Shown: positions 32,972-42,378 of the stretch, one piece after another
Layout of the letters: each line of letters opens with the position of its first letter
Numbering within the stretch: position 1 is the first letter of the stretch
Assembly: GCF_900149705.1 (NCBI RefSeq)
Contig: NZ_LT703001.1
Span: forward strand, 3,342,001 to 3,406,000
Reading direction: 5' to 3'
From: Sphingorhabdus sp. Alg231-15
GTDB lineage: Bacteria; Pseudomonadota; Alphaproteobacteria; Sphingomonadales; Sphingomonadaceae
Length of the DNA stretch: 64,000 bases
Notes under the pieces: model-generated
The model's input: the letters and a program-made list of their open reading frames with translations, nothing else
What the model was told of the DNA's origin: nothing
The model's database searches: none
Program-made: the position numbers and the translations under genes

Positions 32972-33598
32972 TCATTCCAGGAATTTAACGGTATCAGGCG
33001 AAATGATTTTGAATGTTCCTTCCTCCCGGCGAACAAGCAAAACCTCTTCCGCCTGATGAAAAATCTCGCCTTCATTGGCTGGTTCGACCATCACAAAATG
33101 GCCGTGACCGTGAAAGTCGATAACCTTGGCGCGGGCTGGCGAACCGGTTTCTGCCTTGCCAATTTCGATTTTTCCGCGGCGCCCCACCAGCATATCGATA
33201 TCGATTGCTGTGGTTTCATCGCTGGGAATGACCCGCGATAAAGGACGCGCCAACAAGCCGGTTAGCGGTAGGGAAACGGTAGCGGCCGCAGGAACGGCGA
33301 GCCATGGTGTGAGAAGCCATCCGAACAGATTGCTGTAAAATTCCTGACCCGCCAGGCCAATAATACCGAACAAGGCAAGAAAGAGCACTAACAGCATGAG
33401 AAATGGCAAACGTCCAAATCCCAAAAGGGAGAGCAGGCCTTCGCCAGCGCCATCCATATCGGCTTCGGGATCCATGTCGGTGCCGAAATCCGGCCCAAAA
33501 TCGCTTAATCCAACAAGCTGCAATATTCCGATGGCAAGCATGAGAAGGATGGCGGCGCTAAAAAAGATATTCTCATTAGCCAGCCAAAATTCAATCAC
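32972..33598 (-). CDS. YqiJ/NfeD-like membrane protein with OB-fold
   Basis: This is a 208-residue protein with three or so transmembrane helices (about 13-30, 65-85 and 95-120). A C-terminal cytosolic OB-fold domain follows (DMLVGRRGKIEIGKAETGS; AKVIDFHGHGHFVMVEPA). It resembles E. coli YqiJ, encoded with the flotillin YqiK, and the same pairing is seen here. The GTG start at 33598 has AAAGGAGAGG upstream. It probably assists flotillin assembly. Confidence 0.85.
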   Translation of the reverse strand: MIEFWLANENIFFSAAILLMLAIGILQLVGLSDFGPDFGTDMDPEADMDGAGEGLLSLLGFGRLPFLMLLVLFLALFGIIGLAGQEFYSNLFGWLLTPWLAVPAAATVSLPLTGLLARPLSRVIPSDETTAIDIDMLVGRRGKIEIGKAETGSPARAKVIDFHGHGHFVMVEPANEGEIFHQAEEVLLVRREEGTFKIISPDTVKFLE

Positions 33599-33707
33599 GC
33601 AAAACCTCTCCTTTACATGAATATAGGATGAATAAGCTGAATTTCAATAGTAACGGCGCCAGTGACGAACAAAAAAATATATTTTATAGCTCTATTCGGG
33701 AAACGAT

Positions 33708-34385
33708 ATGCACCAACAATTGTCGATAGTTATGATGGGCGCTACGGGCGCGGTTGGCGGCGCTTGTCTGGACAAGCTCGTCCGACAGCCGCGAGTTGCA
33801 CGGATCACCACTTTGGGCCGCCGTCCAGTCGAAGGACTGTCGTCCAGTAAGTTGGAACAGCACAAGATCGATATCTTTGCGCCAGACATTTACCGGACGC
33901 TATTGGCCGGTCATGATATTGCCATCTGTACATTAGGCGTGGGCGAGCCATCCAAGATCAGCAAGGAAGATTTTGTCAAAATTGACAAGCAAGCGGTGCT
34001 GGATTTTGCAACTCGTTGCAAGGCTGCCGGGGTCGAACATTTTCAGCTTCTGTCATCGGTTGGTGTGAGCCCGCAATCCGCCTCGTTCTTTCTGCGTACC
34101 AAGGGTGAGCTTGAGGACGGGCTGAAGGGGCTGCAATTTAAGCGGCTCAGCCTGTTTCATCCCTCGATGATCCTTACGCCCACCAACCGCTATGGCTTTG
34201 TTCAGGGGTTAACCCTGACCGTTTGGCCGTGGTTAAAGCCAATTCTGGCGGGCGGCTTGCGAAGATATCGCGGCATAGAAGTGAGCAAGCTGGGTGGAGC
34301 AATGGCCGCCAATTGCCTCGCCGACGGGGATGGCACCGAAATTCTGGAATGGGACGCTATTGTAGCGCTTTCTCAGCGTCAGTGA
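33708..34385 (+). CDS. NAD(P)H-binding protein, TIP30/HTATIP2-like atypical SDR
   Basis: This is a 225-residue Rossmann-fold protein. The cofactor motif GATGAVGG starts at residue 11 (after SIVMM). TLGRRPVEGLS and LLSSVGVSPQSASFFLRTKGE are typical of the HTATIP2/YwnB group, with FKRLSLFHPSMILTP near the C-terminal part. No signal peptide. GGGAAA precedes the ATG. It is a single gene divergent from the YqiJ gene and convergent with the HNH gene. Substrate unknown. Confidence 0.82.
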   Translation: MHQQLSIVMMGATGAVGGACLDKLVRQPRVARITTLGRRPVEGLSSSKLEQHKIDIFAPDIYRTLLAGHDIAICTLGVGEPSKISKEDFVKIDKQAVLDFATRCKAAGVEHFQLLSSVGVSPQSASFFLRTKGELEDGLKGLQFKRLSLFHPSMILTPTNRYGFVQGLTLTVWPWLKPILAGGLRRYRGIEVSKLGGAMAANCLADGDGTEILEWDAIVALSQRQ

Positions 34386-34390
34386 CCCAC

Positions 34391-34957
34391 CTAACCTTCC
34401 AGTTCAATATCCCAATAGAGCCAGTCATGCCAAGTATCATGGAGGAAATTCGGTGGGAAGGCGCGGCCATGTTCCTGAAGCTGCCAGTTGGTTGGTTTAA
34501 TGGGTCTGTTTGACAGCTGCATATGCGCTTCTTTTGGCGTTCGACCGCCCTTTTTTAGGTTGCATGGTAGACATGCCGTTGCAACATTTTCCCAAGTTGT
34601 CCGGCCTTTTTGCCGTCGCGGAATGACATGGTCAAAAGTCAAATTGTCAAGGCTGCCGCAATATTGGCACATGAATTTGTCACGCAGGAACAGATTGAAC
34701 CGAGTAAAGGCCGGATATTCGGATGGTTTGACATAGTTTTTCAGCGCAATGACCGATGGAATTTTCATGTCGAGGCTGGGGCTATGCACTTCGCGTTCAT
34801 AGCTCGATACGATGTTCACTCGGTCCAGAAAGACCGCCTTGATCGCGGTCTGCCAAGGCCACAGGCTTAGTGGATAGTAAGACAGTGGTGTATAGTCAGC
34901 ATTCAGCACCAGTGACGGGCAACTTTCGGGATGCCGCAACAGGTCAGGGTGATACAT
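34391..34957 (-). CDS. HNH endonuclease family protein
   Basis: This is a 188-residue protein with an HNH nuclease domain at about residues 88-135. Zinc ligands are Cys97/Cys100 and Cys129/Cys132, with catalytic DH at 109-110 (FDHVIPRRQKG) and the following Asn in WENVATAC. The N-terminal half begins with LVLNADYTPLSYYPLSLW, a conserved block in a widespread alphaproteobacterial family. GGGAG precedes the start. No methylase or mobile element is adjacent, so it is likely a core gene of unknown role, not a restriction enzyme. Confidence 0.9.
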   Translation of the reverse strand: MYHPDLLRHPESCPSLVLNADYTPLSYYPLSLWPWQTAIKAVFLDRVNIVSSYEREVHSPSLDMKIPSVIALKNYVKPSEYPAFTRFNLFLRDKFMCQYCGSLDNLTFDHVIPRRQKGRTTWENVATACLPCNLKKGGRTPKEAHMQLSNRPIKPTNWQLQEHGRAFPPNFLHDTWHDWLYWDIELEG

Positions 34958-35054
34958 AGTAAAACTACTCCCTTAGTCTTTGACTGCATGCCCTTTATCC
35001 GCAAGAACATGACATGGTCATTACAACTGACATGCAAACAACATTATCTGCGCT

Positions 35055-35945
35055 ATGACGTCAAGAGGGTATGTCAGCCAAGATGTTGTGGTCCGCTTTG
35101 CGCCTAGCCCCAATGGATTGTTGCATCTTGGACATGCATATGCCGCTTGCACCGCTTATGATTATGCACGGGAACGCAATGGAAAACTGTTGCTACGGAT
35201 TGAGGATATCGACGGTGTACGCAGCAAGCCCGAGTTTGTCGAAGCGATTTTGGCGGATTTGCGGTGGTTGAGGCTTGATTGGGATGGTGCGATCATTTTT
35301 CAGTCCGAGAGACTGGACAGTTATGCCAAGGCTGCTGAACGCCTGAAGCAGCTGGACTTGCTATATCCCTGTTTTTGCAGTCGCTCGGATATGCGAGCGG
35401 TGCATAAAAAAGAGGGCCCCCGCGAAGGGCCGGATGGCCCAATATATCCTGGAACCTGCAGGAAGCTCGATCCAGGTCAGGCTGATGCAAGAAGGAAGCT
35501 CGAACCGCACAGCTGGCGCTTGGATGTAAAAAAAGCATTGCAGTTGACCGACGACCTGATTTGGCATGACGAAAAAATTGGTGATCAACAGGCCGATCCT
35601 GCGGCACTGGGTGATGTTGTGTTGATCCCCAAAGATATGCCGGTCAGCTATCATCTTGCTGTAACGCTGGACGATGCGCGGGACGGTATCACCCACATTG
35701 TTCGCGGCGCTGATCTCTTTGCCTCAACGCATATCCACCGCTTGTTGCAGGCACTGCTGGATCTGCCGGTGCCGCGTTATTTCCACCATCCGGTTCTACT
35801 CGATCAAACCGGGAATAAGCTCGCAAAAAGCCGGGAGTCTGCATCTTTAGCCGTATTGCGAAAAAAGGGCATCGATGGCAATGATCTAGCCAACAGGTTG
35901 AGGAAAAATATATTCCCGGTTGGAATTACTCTGGCGAAGGACTAG
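35055..35945 (+). CDS. gluQ: Glutamyl-queuosine tRNA(Asp) synthetase
   Basis: This is a 296-residue enzyme attaching glutamate to queuosine at position 34 of tRNA(Asp). It is a shortened class-I GluRS: FAPSPNGLLHLGH with the HIGH-type box at 24-27 and KLAKSRES as the KMSKS-type loop. The zinc-binding segment CFCSRSD...YPGTC is present. The anticodon-binding domain of GluRS is absent, which separates it from GltX. QueF of the queuosine pathway is also in this window at 52.3 kb. It reads with the small membrane protein that follows. Confidence 0.92.
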   Translation: MTSRGYVSQDVVVRFAPSPNGLLHLGHAYAACTAYDYARERNGKLLLRIEDIDGVRSKPEFVEAILADLRWLRLDWDGAIIFQSERLDSYAKAAERLKQLDLLYPCFCSRSDMRAVHKKEGPREGPDGPIYPGTCRKLDPGQADARRKLEPHSWRLDVKKALQLTDDLIWHDEKIGDQQADPAALGDVVLIPKDMPVSYHLAVTLDDARDGITHIVRGADLFASTHIHRLLQALLDLPVPRYFHHPVLLDQTGNKLAKSRESASLAVLRKKGIDGNDLANRLRKNIFPVGITLAKD

Positions 35946-35954
35946 TTAGTAGAA

Positions 35955-36185
35955 ATGAGCTATATCTTAATATTATTTATCCTGTTGGCGGCTGGCGGCG
36001 TTGTTTACGCTTTGGTGCGCGGACTTATTGCCTTTGTTAATATGGAACCTGAGGATGTCGACGCCGAAGGCGTGACCGCTTCGCATAAGAAGCAGAATGA
36101 AATGATGTTCGCGCGGGTAAAATACCAGGCCATCGCGGTTGTTTTGGTCGCACTACTATTATTGTTGGCCGGAGGGCAGAGTTAA
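35955..36185 (+). CDS. Twin transmembrane helix small protein (HIG1-like)
   Basis: This is a 76-residue protein with two hydrophobic helices (about 4-27 and 56-73). They are separated by an acidic loop and a conserved basic segment (MMFARVKYQAIAVVL). This matches the alphaproteobacterial HIG1-type twin-helix family. The eukaryotic counterparts associate with respiratory complexes; a similar role here is an analogy. It lies 9 nt after gluQ and 12 nt before the cobalamin adenosyltransferase. Confidence 0.85.
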   Translation: MSYILILFILLAAGGVVYALVRGLIAFVNMEPEDVDAEGVTASHKKQNEMMFARVKYQAIAVVLVALLLLLAGGQS

Positions 36186-36197
36186 AGGCTGCTAATC

Positions 36198-36776
36198 ATG
36201 GTCAAGCTCAACAAGATTTACACCAAAACCGGCGATGATGGCACTACAGGTCTGGTAGACGGTTCGCGTATTGCCAAAAACGCACCCCGCATGGCCGCGA
36301 TCGGTGACGTAGATGAACTTAACAGTGCACTGGGCATTGCGATTTGCGAGATTCCAGATGAAGCTCTGATGCAGACCTTGCGTGTGATTCAGAATGATCT
36401 ATTCGATCTGGGTGCCGATCTGGCAACACCTGCTGGTGAGAATGATGATTTTGCGCCATCGGAAATGATATTGCGAGTAACGCCATCGCAGGTCGAGCGT
36501 CTGGAATCCGAAATTGATGCAATCAACAGTGACCTTGAGCCACTGACAAGCTTTATCTTGCCGGGCGGCGAAAGGTCGGCAGCAGCCATCCATCTGGCCC
36601 GCGCCATCGCTCGACGCGCAGAACGAACCGCCGTGGGTGCTGCACAGGTGATGGCCATCAACCCGCAGGCCCTGGCTTATATCAATCGGTTGTCAGACTA
36701 TCTTTTCGTGCTGGGGCGAATGCTCAACAATGGCGGAAAAGCTGACATATTGTGGGTACCCGGTGCATCACGCTGA
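36198..36776 (+). CDS. PduO-type cob(I)yrinic acid a,c-diamide adenosyltransferase
   Basis: This is a 192-residue enzyme that transfers adenosyl from ATP to cob(I)alamin to make coenzyme B12. The N-terminal ATP loop YTKTGDDGTTGLVDGSR, the GDVDELNSALG block, the FILPGG segment and the ARAIARRAER helix are PduO hallmarks. It forms a trimeric helical bundle in the family. Third in a probable operon after gluQ. No cobalamin riboswitch is visible upstream. Confidence 0.93.
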   Translation: MVKLNKIYTKTGDDGTTGLVDGSRIAKNAPRMAAIGDVDELNSALGIAICEIPDEALMQTLRVIQNDLFDLGADLATPAGENDDFAPSEMILRVTPSQVERLESEIDAINSDLEPLTSFILPGGERSAAAIHLARAIARRAERTAVGAAQVMAINPQALAYINRLSDYLFVLGRMLNNGGKADILWVPGASR

Positions 36777-36845
36777 TTTCCCGTAGCGGCGCGAAAACGC
36801 GCTCCAATACGCAAATTCGCAACCAGCTGGCGAAAATATAAGCAG

Positions 36846-36873
36846 TTGACCCTTATCTCGTTCGCTCTATGTT
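36846..36873 (+). promoter_or_regulatory. Candidate sigma-70-type promoter for egtB-egtD
   Basis: TTGACC (36846-36851) and TATGTT (36868-36873) are separated by 16 nt, ahead of egtB in the 254-bp region after the adenosyltransferase stop. Predicted start of transcription near 36880 leaves room for an egtB start well before the TTG at 37032. Confidence 0.4.
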
Positions 36874-37031
36874 CCTTAGGCATGCACTAAGCGGATGGAG
36901 TAGGAATAATCGCTGGCCACGCCAAAAATATCAGTACCCGTCCGCCGATTGCCGGCGAACCTGACCGACACAAGGATCTGGCACGAAAATTTCTAGAAAT
37001 TCGTGCGTATAGCTCTTCACTTATTGCCAGC

Positions 37032-38129
37032 TTGAGTGATGCCGACGCCACCGTTCAGTCAATGGAAGACGCTTCTCCAGCGAAATGGCACTTGGCCCAC
37101 ACCAGCTGGTTTTTTGAAACGTTCCTGCTGCGCGATCATGTATCAGGCTACAAGGCTTTTGACGACGACTATGCCTATCTGTTCAATAGCTATTATGAAG
37201 CAGAAGGTGCGCGCCACGCGCGCCCCGATCGCGGCCTGCTAACACGGCCCTCGCTTGAGGAGATTGGCCGTTATCGTGCTCATGTTGATACGGCAATGAC
37301 CGAGGCGATGGGCGGTTTTTCGGAAGACTTGCTGGACCTGGTTGTGCTGGGTCTTCATCATGAACAACAGCATCAGGAATTGTTGCAGACCGACATATTG
37401 CATTTGTTTTCATGCAATCCGCTTGGCCCTGCTGTCAACGAACCCAAGCCGCGTCCGGCGATTATCGAAAGTTCAATGAACTGGATTACCGGTATGAACG
37501 GTACCCAATCCATTGGTCATGACGACATCGGTTTTGCCTTTGATTGCGAGGGACCGCGTCATGATGTGATACTGCATTCGCACGCCATCGCAGATCGCCC
37601 GATCACCAATGGCGAGTGGGCGGAATTTATAGCAGACGGGGGCTATGCAAAGCCTGATCACTGGCTGTCCGATGGATGGGCGTGGGTTCGGAACGAGAAT
37701 ATTGTCGCACCACTTTATTGGCGTACCCGTGACGGGGAAATGGAAGAATTCACCTTACAAGGTTGGCGCAAAATTGTGCAATGCGCGCCTGTAAGACATA
37801 TTAGCTTATACGAAGCCGATGCCTATGCAAGTTGGGCTAACGCACGTTTGCCCACCGAGGCTGAATGGGAAGTCGCAGCCCAAAACGGACTGCCGGGTAC
37901 TGGCTCAGTGTGGGAGTGGACAGGCAGCGCTTATCGCCCCTATCCTGGCTTCAAGGCGGCTGAGGGCGCCGTGGGCGAGTATAACGGCAAGTTTATGTCG
38001 GGTCAGTTTGTTCTAAGGGGCGGTAGCGTGGTGACGCCGCCTGATCATCTAAGAACCACATATCGTAATTTCTTCTACCCACATCAGCGTTGGCAGTTTG
38101 CCGGTGTGCGGCTCGCCAAAGATTTGTAA
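37032..38129 (+). CDS. egtB: Ergothioneine biosynthesis protein EgtB
   Basis: EgtB is the iron-dependent sulfoxide synthase joining trimethylhistidine and a thiol donor. The DinB-like domain has WHLAH (His20, His23) and the HX3HXE iron motif HEQQHQE (His110, His114, Glu116). The FGE-sulfatase domain follows with NARLPTEAEWE, VWEWTGSAY and FVLRGGSVVTPPDHLRTTY. From the TTG the protein has 365 residues. The frame is open to 36891, and the residues before the TTG (LARKFLEIRAYSSSLIASL) look like the family's first helix, yet no ATG, GTG or TTG exists there. The true start may be a rare codon such as ATC 36909, 8 nt after GGAG. Confidence 0.9.
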   Translation: MSDADATVQSMEDASPAKWHLAHTSWFFETFLLRDHVSGYKAFDDDYAYLFNSYYEAEGARHARPDRGLLTRPSLEEIGRYRAHVDTAMTEAMGGFSEDLLDLVVLGLHHEQQHQELLQTDILHLFSCNPLGPAVNEPKPRPAIIESSMNWITGMNGTQSIGHDDIGFAFDCEGPRHDVILHSHAIADRPITNGEWAEFIADGGYAKPDHWLSDGWAWVRNENIVAPLYWRTRDGEMEEFTLQGWRKIVQCAPVRHISLYEADAYASWANARLPTEAEWEVAAQNGLPGTGSVWEWTGSAYRPYPGFKAAEGAVGEYNGKFMSGQFVLRGGSVVTPPDHLRTTYRNFFYPHQRWQFAGVRLAKDL

Positions 38130-38153
38130 TCGCGCAAAAGGACGCTTCCTCCA

Positions 38154-39113
38154 ATGGATATGATAATGAGCCGGGTTGATCCGGCGTTTCGCAATGATGT
38201 CCTGCGCTGTTTTGAACAGGAAGTTTATGCGATTCCGGCGCGTTGGCTTTATGATCGTGCAGGATCGGAATTGTTCGAACAGATTACGGATTTACCGGAA
38301 TATTATCCGACCCGAACAGAGACTGGTTTGTTGGAAAGCTACAGCGGCGAGGTTGCCGAGATGGCTGGTAGTGGACGTGCGGTGATTGAATTCGGTTCCG
38401 GCAGTTCGACAAAAACACCTCATCTTCTAAGAGCGGTCAACCCAGCGGCCTATGTTCCGATTGATATTTCCGGCGATTTTTTGGCGGATAGTGCCGCACA
38501 ATTGCAGGAACAATTTTCCAATTTGCCGATTTACCCGCTTGAGGCCGACTTCATGCGACGATTAAATCTGCCTGATCAAGTCTCGGACATGCCGAAATTA
38601 GGCTTCTTCCCGGGCTCAACAATAGGAAATATGATCGCGCGTACATCTGTCGATTTGCTTCGGTTCATGCGCGAAACATTGGGGGAGGGGGCACAGCTCC
38701 TGATTGGCTTTGACCGGATCAAGGATCCTGATGTTTTGATTGCCGCTTATGATGATAGTGCTGGCGTGACTGCCGAGTTTTCGTTGAACCTGCTACATCG
38801 GATAAATCGTGAACTTGGTGGTGAAATTGCTGTCGATAAATTCCGCCATATTGCTGAATGGAATGACATTTATGCCCGGATCGAGATTTACCTGGAAGCT
38901 CAGGCAGATTTAGATTTTTCAATTGACGGTTCGGTTTTTAGCATGGTGAGAGGCCAACGCATTCACATTGAAAATAGCCATAAATACGGCCTGCGCGATG
39001 CGCGTCTGATGCTAAGGGCTGGTGGTTGGTCGCCCGTTCAGGAATGGAGCGATGAAAAGGATTATTTCTCGCTTATTCTGGTAGAAGCGCATCCCTTTAA
39101 AGACGCGCCTTAG
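38154..39113 (+). CDS. egtD: L-histidine N(alpha)-methyltransferase EgtD
   Basis: This is a 319-residue SAM-dependent enzyme that trimethylates the amino group of histidine, the first step of ergothioneine synthesis. The SAM site is VIEFGSGSSTKTPHLL, with YDRAGSELFEQITDLPEYY and GFFPGSTIGNM as further family blocks. It lies 24 nt after egtB in the standard egtB-egtD pair. No egtC or egtE is adjacent. Alternative ATG one residue in (MIMSRVDPAF) is possible. Confidence 0.94.
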   Translation: MDMIMSRVDPAFRNDVLRCFEQEVYAIPARWLYDRAGSELFEQITDLPEYYPTRTETGLLESYSGEVAEMAGSGRAVIEFGSGSSTKTPHLLRAVNPAAYVPIDISGDFLADSAAQLQEQFSNLPIYPLEADFMRRLNLPDQVSDMPKLGFFPGSTIGNMIARTSVDLLRFMRETLGEGAQLLIGFDRIKDPDVLIAAYDDSAGVTAEFSLNLLHRINRELGGEIAVDKFRHIAEWNDIYARIEIYLEAQADLDFSIDGSVFSMVRGQRIHIENSHKYGLRDARLMLRAGGWSPVQEWSDEKDYFSLILVEAHPFKDAP

Positions 39114-39116
39114 AAG

Positions 39117-40241
39117 CTATTCCATTGCGTCTTCAGAAGACGGTGCTTGCTGGGCCATTGTTGCGGCCTTTTTATAGGTTGCCCGCCAAGTTGTAATCCA
39201 CTCGTAGGCACCGCGGCATTCCTGCATACTGCTGGCTTCGATCAGTCGGAATTGTTCGCCGTCCCAAATGAAGCTTTCAGCGCTGCCACAATCGCCAATG
39301 CCCCTGCCTTTGGCAAAACTGCTTAGTATTTGCCGGTTTTCTTCCCAATGAGCGTTGACCAGCAGGGGTTTGCGTCCCTCACCGCCCCAACTGGGCTGTA
39401 GGTCGTAAGTGGCCGGACGAAAGGCCCAGCTGGCCCCGTCTTTCTCGTCGCCTTTAATTTCACCGATATAGGCGGCGCTAGAAAAATTATAGGCACCGGA
39501 ACCGCAGGACATCAGAACAAGTGCGCGATAACGGTCATCTTTTTTACCAAGCGGAAATATTTGATCCTCGACCACACCAAATCGGTCATCCTTGCAAACC
39601 GAATTTTCAACCAGATCCACAATCTCGGTGGTCGCAGGTATCCGTTTTGCGGGGGTCCATTGATTGGTTACGACTAGCGGAATTTCTGTATTCTGGGGCC
39701 GGTAAGTTCGGCGGCCCTTGGAGATTAAAGCTGTACGGGTATACACCCTTTTCTGCTGCCTATCGATATAGCGCAGTGCCGCCATCGATCCCGACAGTGA
39801 AATTTTGGTCAGGCTGGATCCATCCGGCCCAGTGACGTTTAGTTTTCTACCGCGCGCAATGGCTCTTGTTACTTTTTTGGCGTTATCGCCGGTAATCTCA
39901 ATGGGATAGTCGCCCTGACTTATGGGGCCGGATTCGACCACTTTACCGTCGATAATCATCCGATACTCGCTAACACCAGTATCTTGTATCAGCACGCGTA
40001 TCTTTAATATGTCATCTCGACCGGCCGTTCGTTCGATGAAGATCGGGCCGCCCCATTCATTGAAACCGCCACTTGCATTATCTACCAGCGAAACGGCTTC
40101 GCAATTGCCACCATTGTCGCAACCGACAGACCAGTCTTTGAATACCTTCACTTCACCCGGAGCAGGAACCGGTAGAGGAGTGCCAGCGTCTGTCGCCGCT
40201 GTCATTGCCATAAGGATCATAGTGGAAATAATAGGGGGCAT
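39117..40241 (-). CDS. DUF1176 domain exported protein
   Basis: This is a 374-residue protein with a short signal-like N-terminus (STMILMAMTAATDAGTP). The DUF1176 fold covers nearly all of it: VKVFKDWSVGCDNGGNCEAV near the start, TRTALISKGR in the middle, and a repeat-like second half ending QECRGAYEWITTWRATY. Several Cys pairs suggest disulfides in the periplasm. The family resembles invasion-associated locus B proteins in architecture, but function is unknown. Converges on egtD with a 3-bp gap. Confidence 0.85.
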   Translation of the reverse strand: MPPIISTMILMAMTAATDAGTPLPVPAPGEVKVFKDWSVGCDNGGNCEAVSLVDNASGGFNEWGGPIFIERTAGRDDILKIRVLIQDTGVSEYRMIIDGKVVESGPISQGDYPIEITGDNAKKVTRAIARGRKLNVTGPDGSSLTKISLSGSMAALRYIDRQQKRVYTRTALISKGRRTYRPQNTEIPLVVTNQWTPAKRIPATTEIVDLVENSVCKDDRFGVVEDQIFPLGKKDDRYRALVLMSCGSGAYNFSSAAYIGEIKGDEKDGASWAFRPATYDLQPSWGGEGRKPLLVNAHWEENRQILSSFAKGRGIGDCGSAESFIWDGEQFRLIEASSMQECRGAYEWITTWRATYKKAATMAQQAPSSEDAME

Positions 40242-40332
40242 ATTTGTAATCTAGCCAGTTTGGTCGACAATCGCTAGTGCCTTGTTACATCAGCATTAAC
40301 AGGCAGGTCATGATAAAGAAAAGGGACGGCAG

Positions 40333-41202
40333 ATGAAATCAATCGGTATTATTGGGTCAGGACAAATGGGTGCCGGTATTGCGCAGGTTTCTGCGCAAGC
40401 TGGCTATCATGTCTATTTGTCGGACATGAACCAGGAAATTGCCGAAAAAGGTAAGGCTGGGATCGCCAAACAATTGTCCCGGCTGGTGGAGAAGGAAAAG
40501 ATTGAACAACAGGCCGCACAAACGGCGTTGGACCGGATCGAAACTGTCGGTTCTCTCGATCCCATGGCGGGTTCGGATATAATCATCGAAGCGGCAACCG
40601 AACGCGAGGATATCAAACGTCAGATCTTTGCTGCGGCATCAGAGGTTCTAGGCCATCAGTCGTTGCTCGCATCGAACACCTCATCCATTTCGATCACACG
40701 GCTGGCGCAATCAGTTAAAGATCCATCCCGTTTTATCGGCGTCCATTTTTTTAACCCTGTCCCGCTGATGGGTTTGGTGGAAATAATCCGTGGTTTGGCC
40801 AGCAGCGATCAGAGTGTCGCCATGGCGAGTGACTATGTAAAAGCATTGGGTAAGCAGGCCGTATTGGCGAAAGATTCACCTTGCTTTGTTGTGAATCGCA
40901 TATTGCTGCCGATGCTTAACGAAGCTTTTTTCGCACTGGGAGAAGGTACAGCCTCGATGGAGGATATAGACCGCGGCGTGCAACTTGGTCTCGGACATCC
41001 GATGGGGCCGATAACCTTGGCGGATATGATTGGCTTGGATACATTGCTTGAAATCCTTCGTGTACTGCAAAATGACTTTGGAGATCCCAAATATCGCCCG
41101 GCTCCGCTGTTGCTGAAATATGTCGAAGCCGGCTGGCTTGGTCGCAAAACGGGTAAGGGTTTTTATGACTATTCGGGTGAAGCCCCAACCCCTACGATGT
41201 AG
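40333..41202 (+). CDS. 3-hydroxybutyryl/3-hydroxyacyl-CoA dehydrogenase
   Basis: This is a 289-residue NAD-dependent enzyme of the PaaH/Hbd type. It has the Rossmann motif [11 protein letters not shown] at 8-18 and [10 protein letters not shown]. The catalytic His lies in [15 protein letters not shown] and the conserved Asn in [11 protein letters not shown]. The C-terminal dimerisation domain has [16 protein letters not shown] and ends [11 protein letters not shown]. It oxidises (S)-3-hydroxybutyryl-CoA or similar acyl-CoAs. No thiolase or enoyl-CoA hydratase is adjacent. It precedes the epoxide hydrolase by 24 nt. Confidence 0.93.
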   Translation: MKSIGIIGSGQMGAGIAQVSAQAGYHVYLSDMNQEIAEKGKAGIAKQLSRLVEKEKIEQQAAQTALDRIETVGSLDPMAGSDIIIEAATEREDIKRQIFAAASEVLGHQSLLASNTSSISITRLAQSVKDPSRFIGVHFFNPVPLMGLVEIIRGLASSDQSVAMASDYVKALGKQAVLAKDSPCFVVNRILLPMLNEAFFALGEGTASMEDIDRGVQLGLGHPMGPITLADMIGLDTLLEILRVLQNDFGDPKYRPAPLLLKYVEAGWLGRKTGKGFYDYSGEAPTPTM

Positions 41203-41226
41203 GTTAACTGAAATGGAGACGATGCG

Positions 41227-42372
41227 ATGAGCGATGATATCAGAGACTTTCAGATTGATATTCCGCAGTCGGCATTGGACGATTTGCAGACCCGATTGGA
41301 AATGACTCGTTGGCCTGACCCTGAACCGGTTGATGACTGGTCCCAGGGTATCCCGCTGACCTATGTGCAGCAGGTTGCTGACTATTGGCGCGAGGCATAT
41401 GACTGGCGGCGTTGTGAGGCAGCGCTCAATCAATATTCGCATCATATGACGGAAATCGACGGGGTTGATATTCATTTCATGCACATCCGCTCGCCCGAGG
41501 CGGATGCGCGGCCACTGATTATGACTCATGGCTGGCCAGGCTCCATCATTGAGTTTCTCGATGTTATCGGTCCGCTGACGGACCCCGTAGCTCATGGTGG
41601 GGAGGCAAAGGATGCCTTTCACCTCGTCATTCCTTCGCTGCCCGGATATGGTTTTTCGGGTAAGCCAACCGTAACCGGATGGGGCGCCGAGAAGATCGGT
41701 GAGGCCTGGGACATGTTGATGAAGCGGCTGGGTTATGATCGCTATTTTGCGCAGGGCGGCGATTGGGGCGCGCTGGTGACATCTGCCATTGGAGTCCAGA
41801 ATCGCGGATCTTGTGCTGGTATTCATATCAATTTGGTTGTCGTTGGGTCGCCACCCGAGGTGGTCATGACCAATCCGACTCTCGAAGAACAAGCGTCCTT
41901 AGCTCGATTTGCAGATTATCAAACACAGGGCGGTGGCTATGCAGAAATTCAGCGGACCAAGCCGCAAACGCTCGGATATGGTCTTGCCGACTCTCCGGTT
42001 GGCCAAATGGCTTGGGTGCTGGAAAAGTTTCAGGGCTGGTCAGATGGCGCGATGACCCCGGACGACAGTTTTGATCGCGACCGATTGCTCGACAATATAA
42101 TGCTCTATTGGCTCAACAATGCAGGGGCTTCGTCCGCGCGGCTTTATCGAGAAAGCTTCGGAAGTCCGAATGTCGAGCCTGTCCATATGCCAACCGGATG
42201 CAGTATATTTCCCAACGAAATCATGGCCCCGTCTCGTCGATGGGCTGAGCACCGGTTCAAGAATCTGCAATATTGGAATGAAGCGGAAAAAGGCGGTCAT
42301 TTCGCTGCGATGGAAGTACCTGAGCTTTTTCTCGGCGAGGTACGGGGTTCTTTTGGCCAGATGGAGCTCTAA
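41227..42372 (+). CDS. Epoxide hydrolase (EHN alpha/beta-hydrolase)
   Basis: This is a 381-residue enzyme. The N-terminal EHN domain (FQIDIPQSALDDLQTRLEMT) wraps an alpha/beta-hydrolase core. The oxyanion loop is HGWPGS (101-106), the nucleophile is Asp179 (GGDWG), and the general-base His lies in GGHFAAMEVPELF. It opens epoxides by an ester intermediate, as microsomal epoxide hydrolases do. No membrane anchor is visible. It lies between an acyl-CoA dehydrogenase gene and an ABC transporter operon, which starts 6 nt later. Confidence 0.9.
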   Translation: MSDDIRDFQIDIPQSALDDLQTRLEMTRWPDPEPVDDWSQGIPLTYVQQVADYWREAYDWRRCEAALNQYSHHMTEIDGVDIHFMHIRSPEADARPLIMTHGWPGSIIEFLDVIGPLTDPVAHGGEAKDAFHLVIPSLPGYGFSGKPTVTGWGAEKIGEAWDMLMKRLGYDRYFAQGGDWGALVTSAIGVQNRGSCAGIHINLVVVGSPPEVVMTNPTLEEQASLARFADYQTQGGGYAEIQRTKPQTLGYGLADSPVGQMAWVLEKFQGWSDGAMTPDDSFDRDRLLDNIMLYWLNNAGASSARLYRESFGSPNVEPVHMPTGCSIFPNEIMAPSRRWAEHRFKNLQYWNEAEKGGHFAAMEVPELFLGEVRGSFGQMEL

Positions 42373-42378
42373 CCGTAG

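Noticed and set aside
34391-34957. HNH protein as part of a mobile element or restriction system
   Set aside because: There is no methyltransferase, integrase or flanking repeat, and the family is widespread and vertically kept in alphaproteobacteria.
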